A stretch of DNA of 64,000 nt. Source: Allocoleopsis franciscana PCC 7113. GTDB lineage: Bacteria; Cyanobacteriota; Cyanobacteriia; Cyanobacteriales; Coleofasciculaceae. Below, in pieces: positions 26,487 through 34,003 of this stretch. Both the position numbers and the translations under genes were made by a program. Position 1 is the stretch's first letter; each line of letters opens with the position of its first letter. The notes under the pieces were generated by a model. It was not told where the DNA came from, made no database searches, and saw nothing but the letters and a program-made list of their open reading frames with translations. Location: contig NC_019738.1 of NCBI RefSeq assembly GCF_000317515.1, forward strand, positions 4,800,001-4,864,000. The letters run 5' to 3'.

Positions 26487-27572
26487 ATGACAAAAGTTTC
26501 TGTGATTGTCCCTGTATATCAAGTAGAAAAATATATCGCTGCTGCTGTTGAATCAGTTCTTCAGCAAAGCTACAAAGAATTTGAAATTCTCATTGTTGAT
26601 GACGGCTCTCCTGATAAAAGTGTAGAGATTTGCCAACAATTTACAGATTCTAGAATTAAAATTATTCGTCAGGCAAATCGGGGATTAGCTGGAGCCAGAA
26701 ACACAGGAATTCGTCACGCCCAAGGCGAGTATTTAGCTTTTTTAGATTCCGATGACCTCTGGTTACCAGAAAAGTTAGAAAAACATATTGAGCATTTAGA
26801 AAGTTCTCCATCTGTAGGTATTAGTTTTTGTCCCTCTGCTTTTATCGATGAAGTGGGACAACCCAGGGGAACTTTTTCAAAACCCAAACTGAAAGATATT
26901 GAACCGTCTATTTTGCTTCGAGACAATCCAATTGGCAATGGTTCTGCACCAGTGGTTCGGCGAGCAGCTTTGGAAGGAATTAAATACCAAGACAATCTTT
27001 ACAGCACTGTTGAAGACTTTTATTTTGATGAATCTTTGCGTCAAGCAGAAGACCTTGATTGTTGGCTTCGCATCGCGATCCAAACCGACTGGCAGATTGA
27101 GGGTATTCCTGAAGCCCTAACGCTGTACCGGGTGAACTCAGGAGGACTTTCAGCCGGTCTGCTTAAGCAATTAAAATACCTAGAAAAGGTAATTGAAAAA
27201 ACACGGTCTTACGCTCCGGAACTGATAGCTCAGTGGGAAGTTCCTGTTAAGGCTTACCACCTCAGGTATTTAGGTAGAAGTGCGATACGTCTAAGAGATG
27301 GTTCAATGGCTGTGAAACTGATTCATCAAGCTTTGGTTACTCACTGGTGTCTCCTCCTTGAAGAACCAGGTCGCACGCTCATGACCTTGGCTACGGCCTA
27401 CTTACTCTGGCTCTTACCCAAGCATTGCTACCAGCAAATCCGGGCTTTGATTTTAAACATTAAAGGAGTGATCGTCTCAATAAAGGGTATTAAGCAAAAG
27501 CAATTCAGGGTGTGTCTGTCAAGTGTTTCATCAGAATTGGCCAGCTCAACACCATCCCGAATAACATTCTGA
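26487..27572 (+). CDS. Family 2 glycosyltransferase
   Basis: 361 residues. KVSVIVPVYQVEKYIAAAVE, IVDDGSPDKS, LAGARNTGIRHA and the FLDSDDLW metal motif identify the GT-A fold. EDLDCWLRIA is the acceptor-side ED motif. The C-terminal ~110 residues include a hydrophobic helix (LMTLATAYLLWLLP) that may bring the enzyme to the membrane. AAGGTGAG precedes the ATG. It is more distant from the tandem GT2 pair than they are from each other. Confidence 0.85.
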   Translation: MTKVSVIVPVYQVEKYIAAAVESVLQQSYKEFEILIVDDGSPDKSVEICQQFTDSRIKIIRQANRGLAGARNTGIRHAQGEYLAFLDSDDLWLPEKLEKHIEHLESSPSVGISFCPSAFIDEVGQPRGTFSKPKLKDIEPSILLRDNPIGNGSAPVVRRAALEGIKYQDNLYSTVEDFYFDESLRQAEDLDCWLRIAIQTDWQIEGIPEALTLYRVNSGGLSAGLLKQLKYLEKVIEKTRSYAPELIAQWEVPVKAYHLRYLGRSAIRLRDGSMAVKLIHQALVTHWCLLLEEPGRTLMTLATAYLLWLLPKHCYQQIRALILNIKGVIVSIKGIKQKQFRVCLSSVSSELASSTPSRITF

Positions 27573-27611
27573 AAGTATCTTGCCTGCTTTAATCATTACT
27601 ACTCCAAACTC

Positions 27612-27752
27612 TGTGGTTTTGACGCAAGCAGACACAGCCAACTCCGATGATTGATTGGTTTGTGATCGCCGGATGCCTTATTACGGGTTTAGTTATTTTC
27701 GTAGTAGGGCTAACCCTTACAAATTTGGCTTACGGCATCATGACTCAATCGC
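27612..27752 (+). repeat. Direct repeat copy A (5' end of the GH74-like gene)
   Basis: About 141 bp matching 29128-29268 at a constant offset of 1516 bp, with fewer than ten mismatches by eye, most of them at the 3' end. The copied segment covers 35 bp upstream plus the first ~35 codons of the downstream GH74-like gene. Confidence 0.85.
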
Positions 27753-27793
27753 TCATTTCACCAAATGTAATTTTTTTAACCTGGAGGCGTTAA
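27647..27793 (+). pseudogene. Truncated duplicate of the GH74-like gene's N-terminus
   Basis: 48 codons starting MIDWFVIAGCLITGLVIFVV, almost identical for ~30 residues to the start of the gene at 29163, then diverging (TQSLISPNVIFLTWRR) to a TAA that directly abuts the ATG of the PhyH-Rieske gene. A single transmembrane helix remains. It may be a dead leftover; if translated, its stop codon would couple to the next start. Confidence 0.7.
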
Positions 27794-29104
27794 ATGACAA
27801 ACCTAAGTCTTACAGCAAAAAGCATTGGATTCGAGCATATTCACTCGATACCACTTCACGAAATCAATGATCGTGTGATGCGCGGAGAAATCGTTGTTAT
27901 GCCTAAATGCCTACAAGCTATGGGCTATTTTGAACGCTTGAAAGAGGCTACTCTAGAGGCAATTTGTCAGGCTGTTGGGGAGGCGAAAGCTGCACAGGTT
28001 AGGAGCAAAGGCTTTGAAGCTATTCATGAAATTATTAACCTGGACGAACTCGTGGCAATTAGCAACAGTAGCTATGATGTTATACGTTCGTTAGCACCGG
28101 GGTTATCAAAAGCGGTGGTGAAAGAAATTTTTCAAAGAAAGCAACCTTTCTACTTTGAAGAATCTCCCAATGTAAGATTTCATATTCCTTATGATGTAGT
28201 AGTAGAAAGGAAAAAAGAATTTAGTCAATTCCACTGGAATGGAAAAGTTACAGCCCATGGACCGCATCACGATAGCTGGTATCAATGTCCTACCAACTGT
28301 GTTAATATCTGGATTGCGATTGGCTCTGTCAAGATTGGTAATGGTCTAAGTATCTATCCTCAAGTGTACGGAAAGCGTCTTCCTTGTACAGAGGACGGTA
28401 AGATTTTACGCGATCAATACTTTGGTTCAGTACTGAATTTTGATTTAGAACCTGGGGATGCACTTATCTTTCACGGTGAACATTTACACAGCTCGGAGCT
28501 CAATAGCACGGATGCGACTCGATATGTTGTCAGTCTGCGAATGACGCTGGAAAAGCCCAAGTTTCTTGGGCAATCACCCTACAAAAGCAACTATATATAC
28601 TCCGAGACAAACGATGGGTTAGCAGCAGCCTGCAATCAAGTATCGGCAAAAATTTCTCGCCGTTTTATAAAACAGCTCGACTCGCATCTCAACCGATCGG
28701 AAACCCCCAACTATGTGATTTCAGCATTGGATATCTCGATATTCGATAACACATCAGCTGATTTTCCCAAACCCCCTCTGGTTAAGACGGTTGAAGGAAC
28801 TTCTCAAGACAAGACCAAGCTTATCATTGACTCCACAGAGCTAGCGATAGGTACGATTAAGCCTGTGTCGCAAACGATGTGCGTTGCACGAGTGGATGAA
28901 AATCGGGTAGTGGCTTTCAGCAGGCATTGTCCTCATGAAGGAGCAGACTTGGCGGGCGGATACCTGCGAGATGGATGTGTTGTCTGTCCTTGGCACAATT
29001 TGCCGCTCAACATTGAGACGGGTGCTAGTCCCTGCAAATCGTTATCTCAGTTAAAAGTTTTTGATTGTGTTGAAAGCGATGGCACGGTGGAGATTCAGGG
29101 TTGA
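27794..29104 (+). CDS. Phytanoyl-CoA dioxygenase-like protein fused to a Rieske domain
   Basis: 436 residues. Residues ~115-255 are a PhyH-type Fe(II)/2-oxoglutarate oxygenase: His158-x-Asp160 (HHDSW), distal His232 (EHLHSSELN) and the 2OG-binding Arg243 (ATRYVVSLR). Residues ~345-436 are a Rieske ferredoxin fold: Cys379-x-His381 and Cys398-x2-His401 (CPHEGADLAGG, CPWHN) with 16 residues between, ligating a 2Fe-2S cluster. The two modules normally occur in separate proteins. GGAGG lies 6 nt before the ATG. Its place among glycosyltransferases suggests oxidation (hydroxylation) of a sugar, lipid carrier or small molecule; this is inference. Confidence 0.8.
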   Translation: MTNLSLTAKSIGFEHIHSIPLHEINDRVMRGEIVVMPKCLQAMGYFERLKEATLEAICQAVGEAKAAQVRSKGFEAIHEIINLDELVAISNSSYDVIRSLAPGLSKAVVKEIFQRKQPFYFEESPNVRFHIPYDVVVERKKEFSQFHWNGKVTAHGPHHDSWYQCPTNCVNIWIAIGSVKIGNGLSIYPQVYGKRLPCTEDGKILRDQYFGSVLNFDLEPGDALIFHGEHLHSSELNSTDATRYVVSLRMTLEKPKFLGQSPYKSNYIYSETNDGLAAACNQVSAKISRRFIKQLDSHLNRSETPNYVISALDISIFDNTSADFPKPPLVKTVEGTSQDKTKLIIDSTELAIGTIKPVSQTMCVARVDENRVVAFSRHCPHEGADLAGGYLRDGCVVCPWHNLPLNIETGASPCKSLSQLKVFDCVESDGTVEIQG

Positions 29105-29127
29105 AATTGTACCGATATGCCCCATTG

Positions 29128-29268
29128 TGTGGTTTTGACGCAAGCAGACAGAGCCAACTCCTATGATTGATTGGTTTGTGATCGCCGGACGCCTTATTAC
29201 GGGTTTAGTTATTTTCGCAGTAGGGCTAACCCTTACAAATTTGGCTTACGGCAGCATTACTAAATTGG
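29128..29268 (+). repeat. Direct repeat copy B
   Basis: Counterpart of 27612-27752; this copy is the intact 5' region and first codons of the gene at 29163. Confidence 0.85.
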
Positions 29269-31436
29269 GTACGAAAAAAGCTCGTTTCTTGGGTCAAACA
29301 GCCCGCATTGCAATTATCATCCTAGTGAGTTTAATTGCACTTGAGCAAATTAGGTCAACCATTAGCATCGTCAATATCGCCTATGGCAAGCTACAGGTCG
29401 CGAATGTTCTGGATTACCAGAAAAACGTCTCTTTAGGACAGAGAAACGTCTTTTTAGGAGGAGGTGGATATGTTACAGGTATTTACCTCCATCCACTACA
29501 GAAAGACCTGGTTTATATCAAGACTGATGTGGGTGGGTTTTATCGTTGGAATCCTGATGAGCAGAGTTGGCAGCCACTAACCGATCACTTCCCCCTGGAG
29601 CAAAGCAATTACTATGGTGGAGAAGCACTAGCGCTCGATCCCAACAATCCAGATATCGTTTATATTGCAGCCGGGAAATTCACGGCAGACTGGTGGCCTG
29701 ACAAAGGAACTATGTTCAAATCTACAGATAAGGGAGAAACCTGGACGAAGCTGAACATAGACCTCAAGATGGGTGGCAATGAGGATCTACGATGGCTAGG
29801 AGAAAGACTAGCTGTCAATCCGTTCAATTCTAATATGATTTTATTTGGCTCACGCTTAGATGGGCTATGGAAGTCATTGGATGCTGGTGCGACATGGAGT
29901 CAGGTACTCTCCTTTCCCGGAAAGCCCAAAGCAGATATTGGAATTACAGCAATCGCATTTAGTAAACAGGTACTGGGTTTGGTTTATGCGATCGCCTATG
30001 GAGATGGAATCTACCAGTCTACTGACTCAGGGTTTACTTGGAGCAAAATACCCGGAAGCTCAGCTGAGGCGAAACGCTTGGGTTTAGCCAGTAACGGTGT
30101 TTTGTATGTCACCCACTCTTCTGGGGTGAGTAAATATACCAATGGAGCTTGGAGTAACATCACGCCATTTAAAACCAAAGACACCTTCAATGCAATTAGC
30201 GTCAACCCAACCAATCCTAATAACTTGCTAGTGAGTTTAGGCGAGAATGGTCAGTCTTCTGAAATCTACCAGTCTTTAGATGGGGGAACCACATGGACTA
30301 AGAAGAAGAAATCCATGAATACGACAGTTCCCTGGTGGTCTAGCTATATGCGTTCAAATCCCTGGATAGCCGCTATTGAGTTTGATCCCCAAGTTACAGA
30401 CAGAGTCTGGTTTACTGACTGGTACGGGATTTGGCGGACAGAAGACATTAATGCCAATCCCGTAACCTGGGCTAACTACCAACAAGGACACGAGGAGGTT
30501 GTTACCTTCACACTGGTTTCACCACCAAAAGGAGCACTGTTATTAAGTGGCGTAGCCGATGTGGATGGTTTTTACCATGACAAAGGACTTGATGCTTACC
30601 CATCAAAAACATTTGGTAGTAGTGGTCCTTCGTTTCAAGATACCTATCACATTGCTTACTGCGAAACTGACCCGTTGAAAATGGTGCGCGTTGGTGGCAA
30701 TCGGTGGAACGATACTTATACGGGAACAACATCAATTGATGGCGGTCGGACGTGGAAGCCTTTCGCCTCATTTCCAGAAAAGAGGATGCTAAAACGCATT
30801 GCGATTTCTGCCACTGACCCCAACATCTTCATCGTAACGACAGGTGGTGGTCAGCCCGTAGTTACCACTGACGGTGGAAAATCCTGGAAAAACGTGTCAG
30901 GATTGCCGGACGGGTCTAAAGGTCCCTGGGACTGGAGTCAACCTCTGGCAGCAGATAAAGTCGATGGCAATACTTTTTATTACTATGCCGAGGGCAAATT
31001 TTATCGCAGTACGGACAAAGGCTTATCGTTTGAAACGGTGAACGCCTCACTGCCTAATGAATGGTGGCACTCGCTCAAAACGCTGCCAGGAGTTAAAGGA
31101 GAAGTCTGGCTGAGTCTCGATTGGCAAGGACTGTACCGTTCCACTGATGGGGGCAAAACATTTTCCAAGTTAGAGAAAGTAAACAGAGCTCATCTGTTTG
31201 CGTTCGGAAAGCCACCCAATGGAAGCACAATTCCAGCTTTGTATCTGTATGGCAAAATTGCTGGTAAGGGGGAGGGAATTTTCCGTTCTCTAGACCGAGG
31301 AAAAACTTGGGATTTCATTGGCGATCGCCAATCGCCCATCGGCAATAATCCTAATGTAATGGAGGCAAGTAAGCAACAGTTCGGTTTAGTGTTTATCGGC
31401 ACCAATGGTCGGGGAATTTACTACGGAAGCCAGTGA
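29163..31436 (+). CDS. Membrane-anchored GH74-like (xyloglucanase-type) beta-propeller protein
   Basis: 757 residues. Two N-terminal hydrophobic helices (~5-28 and ~45-65) resemble the conserved TM helix of MscS-like proteins. From ~residue 95 the sequence follows glycoside hydrolase family 74: GGGGYVTGIYLHP, VYIKTDVGGFYRWN, YYGGEALALDPNNPDIVYIA and many BNR/Asp-box repeats (STDKGETW, SLDAGATW, STDSGFTW, SLDGGTTW, SIDGGRTW, STDGGKTF, SLDRGKTW). The KTDVGG Asp sits where GH74 enzymes keep an essential Asp. Such enzymes cut beta-1,4-glucan backbones such as xyloglucan. In this locus a periplasmic, membrane-tethered role in trimming or releasing the polymer is inferred. The plan could also be non-catalytic. 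Confidence 0.78.
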   Translation: MIDWFVIAGRLITGLVIFAVGLTLTNLAYGSITKLGTKKARFLGQTARIAIIILVSLIALEQIRSTISIVNIAYGKLQVANVLDYQKNVSLGQRNVFLGGGGYVTGIYLHPLQKDLVYIKTDVGGFYRWNPDEQSWQPLTDHFPLEQSNYYGGEALALDPNNPDIVYIAAGKFTADWWPDKGTMFKSTDKGETWTKLNIDLKMGGNEDLRWLGERLAVNPFNSNMILFGSRLDGLWKSLDAGATWSQVLSFPGKPKADIGITAIAFSKQVLGLVYAIAYGDGIYQSTDSGFTWSKIPGSSAEAKRLGLASNGVLYVTHSSGVSKYTNGAWSNITPFKTKDTFNAISVNPTNPNNLLVSLGENGQSSEIYQSLDGGTTWTKKKKSMNTTVPWWSSYMRSNPWIAAIEFDPQVTDRVWFTDWYGIWRTEDINANPVTWANYQQGHEEVVTFTLVSPPKGALLLSGVADVDGFYHDKGLDAYPSKTFGSSGPSFQDTYHIAYCETDPLKMVRVGGNRWNDTYTGTTSIDGGRTWKPFASFPEKRMLKRIAISATDPNIFIVTTGGGQPVVTTDGGKSWKNVSGLPDGSKGPWDWSQPLAADKVDGNTFYYYAEGKFYRSTDKGLSFETVNASLPNEWWHSLKTLPGVKGEVWLSLDWQGLYRSTDGGKTFSKLEKVNRAHLFAFGKPPNGSTIPALYLYGKIAGKGEGIFRSLDRGKTWDFIGDRQSPIGNNPNVMEASKQQFGLVFIGTNGRGIYYGSQ

Positions 31437-31510
31437 AGTAGATGTCTTCATGTTTGGCAATTCTAATGATTAATGATAGCTTCCCCAATCAGATCAAATA
31501 GTTTTTAGAA

Positions 31511-31687
31511 ATGCCCCAAAAATTTTTATTGACGAGACGGCACGTCCTGTGGTTAGGTCTGGGAACTTGTGCTAGTCTAATTGCTTTGCACAAGGTTAAA
31601 GATGTTTATCACAATCTTAAGATTCTTGCCCTTGATGACCCCTCAAGAGACTTTACAGTAAGCCACAGATTTTCATCCCCGGTCTGA
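31511..31687 (+). pseudogene. 58-codon Tat-signal-like ORF, truncated gene remnant
   Basis: MPQKFLLTRRHVLWLGLGTC begins with a twin-arginine and a hydrophobic stretch like an export signal, then continues for ~38 residues to a TGA that lies within the left arm of a hairpin (31681-31705). No domain follows. It looks like the 5' end of an exported-enzyme gene cut off at the end of the polysaccharide operon. No strong Shine-Dalgarno. Confidence 0.4.
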
Positions 31688-31705
31688 CGGTATACCCGTC
31701 AGACC
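31681..31705 (+). terminator. Hairpin at end of + strand polysaccharide operon
   Basis: GGTCTGACGG (31681-31690) and CCGTCAGACC (31696-31705) form a perfect 10-bp stem with a TATAC loop. It stands ~245 bp after the GH74-like gene and before the convergent wecG gene. No U-tract, but stem strength and position fit a terminator. Confidence 0.55.
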
Positions 31706-31822
31706 TCTACCCCTAGATACTGGGTTAAAACCAAAGTTAGCGTGGAACGCTATTGCACGTGCTTTCGATAACGCTCCCAGCCGCTAAGTCCAAATTGAGT
31801 TGAATAATCTTGATTAATCCCT

Positions 31823-32647
31823 CTACAAATCAGGGATTGACTGTAGGACACGGCGACTGTTAACGCTCTTAAGATGGAGCTTCTGCTTAAAAATCAACCA
31901 ACAGAATATCGGCCCCCCAATCAAGTACCGCTTCCATAACCGTTTAGGCTCAGAAAGTAATCGATGTAACCATTCCAATCCAATCTCAGTCACCCACTTA
32001 GGAGCACGTTTTTTATTACCCGCCTCAAAATCAATGGTTGCTCCGATCGCCAAAAAGATCTTAATGTTAATCAACTGGTCTTTATACTTATGTATCCACT
32101 TTTCTTGCTTCGGCGCACCCACCCCTATCGCTAAGACTGTTGCACCGGAATTGTTAATTTCTTCAATAATTTCTTGGCATTCTTCTTCATTCTTTTCAAA
32201 TCCAAAAGAAGGAGAATGCGCCCCAACCACAATTTCTCTACCTAACTTAGTATTCAAATTTTCTTGAGCCTGGGTTGCCACTCCCTCTTTGGCTCCTAAG
32301 AGAAAAACTTTAATCGCTTGATTATCTTTATGATAGTTACAAAAAGAAGGGAAAAAATCAGAGCCAGAAATCTTCTCTTTTATCGGTGTCCCCAAAAAAC
32401 GAGAGACATAATAGAGGATTTTACTATCACACAATTTATAGTCAGCCGTATCATAAACACTCAAAAACTCTGAGTCGTTTTCCAGCAAAAGCAGGTGATC
32501 AACATTAGGGGTGAACACCACACCCCGGTCTAACTGCTTTAGAACCTCTGACTCTGTGACATTATCAATGTCTACATTCAATATCCTGACTTTGTCCGTT
32601 GTAATCGGACCTGGCTTTTGAAGAGTATCTAATTGACTATCCATCAT
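31823..32647 (-). CDS. WecG/TagA/CpsF family glycosyltransferase
   Basis: A 274-residue GT26 enzyme that transfers ManNAc, ManNAcA or a related sugar to a lipid-linked acceptor. Landmarks: FTPNVDHLLLLEND, DSKILYYVSRFLG, VFLLGAKEGVA, GVGAPKQEKWI (conserved GxPxQExW) and GATIDFEAGNKKRAPKWVTE. The C-terminus has the usual LWKRYLIGGPIF membrane-association segment. The start is unclear: ATG at 32647 or 32644 is preferred, but a TTG at 32668 is also in frame. A 45-bp tandem repeat spans the start (32591-32680). It lies ~70 bp after galE on the same strand, so galE-wecG form an operon converging on the + strand genes. Confidence 0.83.
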   Translation of the reverse strand: MMDSQLDTLQKPGPITTDKVRILNVDIDNVTESEVLKQLDRGVVFTPNVDHLLLLENDSEFLSVYDTADYKLCDSKILYYVSRFLGTPIKEKISGSDFFPSFCNYHKDNQAIKVFLLGAKEGVATQAQENLNTKLGREIVVGAHSPSFGFEKNEEECQEIIEEINNSGATVLAIGVGAPKQEKWIHKYKDQLINIKIFLAIGATIDFEAGNKKRAPKWVTEIGLEWLHRLLSEPKRLWKRYLIGGPIFCWLIFKQKLHLKSVNSRRVLQSIPDL

Positions 32648-32680
32648 TGTGTGACCTGGCTCTTGCAAAGCATCTAATTG
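32591..32680 (-). repeat. 45-bp tandem duplication over the wecG start
   Basis: On the - strand two 45-bp units encode QLDALQEPGHTMMDS and QLDTLQKPGPITTDK. The first unit contains the candidate ATG starts, the second lies in the N-terminal extension. The repeat length keeps the frame. Confidence 0.65.
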
Positions 32681-32718
32681 ACCCTCACCAAATCTGTTAT
32701 AGCTTACTTAGCCTCAGC

Positions 32719-33717
32719 TCAAACACTCTCATGCCGCTTCTGATGCCACTGCCATGCGTGTTTGAGGATAGTTTCTAAGTCTGCATACTGAGGGTTCCAA
32801 CCTAAGACTTGCTTAGCCTTCTCACCACTACCCACAAGGATGGGTGGGTCTCCCGGACGGCGGTCAGCCAAAGTTACGGCAATGGGGCGACCAGTAACAA
32901 CACGGGCGGCTTCAATCACTTCCCGAATCGAAAATCCTTGTCCATTACCCAAATTAAACACCTCCGTACTCCCCCCCTTGAGTAAGTACTCCAGACCCAA
33001 AATGTGTGCCTGTGCCAGATCAGTCACATGGATGTAGTCCCGAAGGCAAGTCCCATCTGGGGTGTCGTAGTCAGTGCCATAAATCGAAATACTCTCCCGT
33101 TTGCCCATTGCCGTCAACAGCACTAAAGGAAGAATGTGCGTTTCGGGACTATGATCTTCTCCCAAACGCCCTTGGGGGTCAGCACCCGCTGCGTTAAAAT
33201 AGCGGAAGCGCACAGACCGTAGACCATAAGCATGGTCAAAATCATCAAGGATGTGCTCCACCATCAGCTTACTCATGCCGTAGGGATTGATTGGCTGCTT
33301 TGGTTGGTCTTCCGAAACCGGAATTTGTTCAGGGACACCGTAAGTTGCACAAGTGGATGAAAACACAAAGTTCTTGATTCCGGCATCACACATCGCTTCC
33401 AGCAGCGTGAGAGTACCGGTCACGTTATTGCGATAGTACTTGGCAGGCTGACCTACTGATTCACCCACATAAGCATAGGCGGCAAAATGCATGACGGCTG
33501 CAAATTCCCGTGTTTTAAAGATTTTGTCTAATAGTGCCCGGTCTGCAATATCACCCTCAATCAGTTCTACCTTAAGTACCGTCTCTACTATGTCGCGATG
33601 ACCATAAACTAAATTGTCTAAGATTACGACTTCATAGCCCGCCTCTCGCAGCGCTAGAACCGCATGGGAACCAATGTAACCTGCGCCGCCCGTTACTAAA
33701 ATTGTAGGATTTGCCAT
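32719..33717 (-). CDS. galE: UDP-glucose 4-epimerase
   Basis: An extended SDR enzyme interconverting UDP-Glc and UDP-Gal (332 residues, normal length). NAD motif TGGAGYIGSH is at the N-terminus, DNLVYGH follows, and the catalytic Ser/Tyr/Lys are in FSSTCATYG and NPYGMSK. The substrate-binding FRYFNAAGADPQGRLGEDHSPETHIL stretch and YGTDYDTPDGTCLRDYIHV are typical of GalE. It supplies UDP-galactose to the neighbouring glycosyltransferases. The ATG at 33717 lacks a strong Shine-Dalgarno. Confidence 0.92.
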   Translation of the reverse strand: MANPTILVTGGAGYIGSHAVLALREAGYEVVILDNLVYGHRDIVETVLKVELIEGDIADRALLDKIFKTREFAAVMHFAAYAYVGESVGQPAKYYRNNVTGTLTLLEAMCDAGIKNFVFSSTCATYGVPEQIPVSEDQPKQPINPYGMSKLMVEHILDDFDHAYGLRSVRFRYFNAAGADPQGRLGEDHSPETHILPLVLLTAMGKRESISIYGTDYDTPDGTCLRDYIHVTDLAQAHILGLEYLLKGGSTEVFNLGNGQGFSIREVIEAARVVTGRPIAVTLADRRPGDPPILVGSGEKAKQVLGWNPQYADLETILKHAWQWHQKRHESV

Positions 33718-33950
33718 TACCGATAAGTTGAGTTTTTACAAAAAAAGGGGGGTAATCAGCATTCGATTTCCCCTGCCTGTCCGTTAGTTTCGTCTGGTAC
33801 CTTTGGTGTACCTGGTAGATGCGTCTAATATCCTGAAAATTGAATTGGCACAGTGTCACGAGATGTAGATGTGGAGTGATGTGCCATTCCCAAAGCTTTA
33901 CAGAGAAAGACTAATGTGTCTTCTGCTAACCCGCTACATGCAGATATTGC

Positions 33951-33968
33951 TCTCCATCTCGATGGAGA
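33951..33968. terminator. Hairpin downstream of hlyD-like gene
   Basis: TCTCCATC (33951-33958) and GATGGAGA (33961-33968) are perfect arms with a tight loop, 36 bp beyond the hlyD-like stop on the - strand. A possible terminator separating the secretion module from galE; no U-tract. The rest of the 33718-34003 gap shows only a G-run after A-rich sequence near 33745. Confidence 0.45.
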
Positions 33969-34003
33969 ACACTATATCAGCTTTTGTTTAAAAGAGCAAC
34001 ACC

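Noticed and set aside
29163-29400. N-terminus of the GH74-like protein as a mechanosensitive channel
   Set aside because: Only the two-helix segment is channel-like; there is no MscS beta domain and the rest is a BNR propeller.
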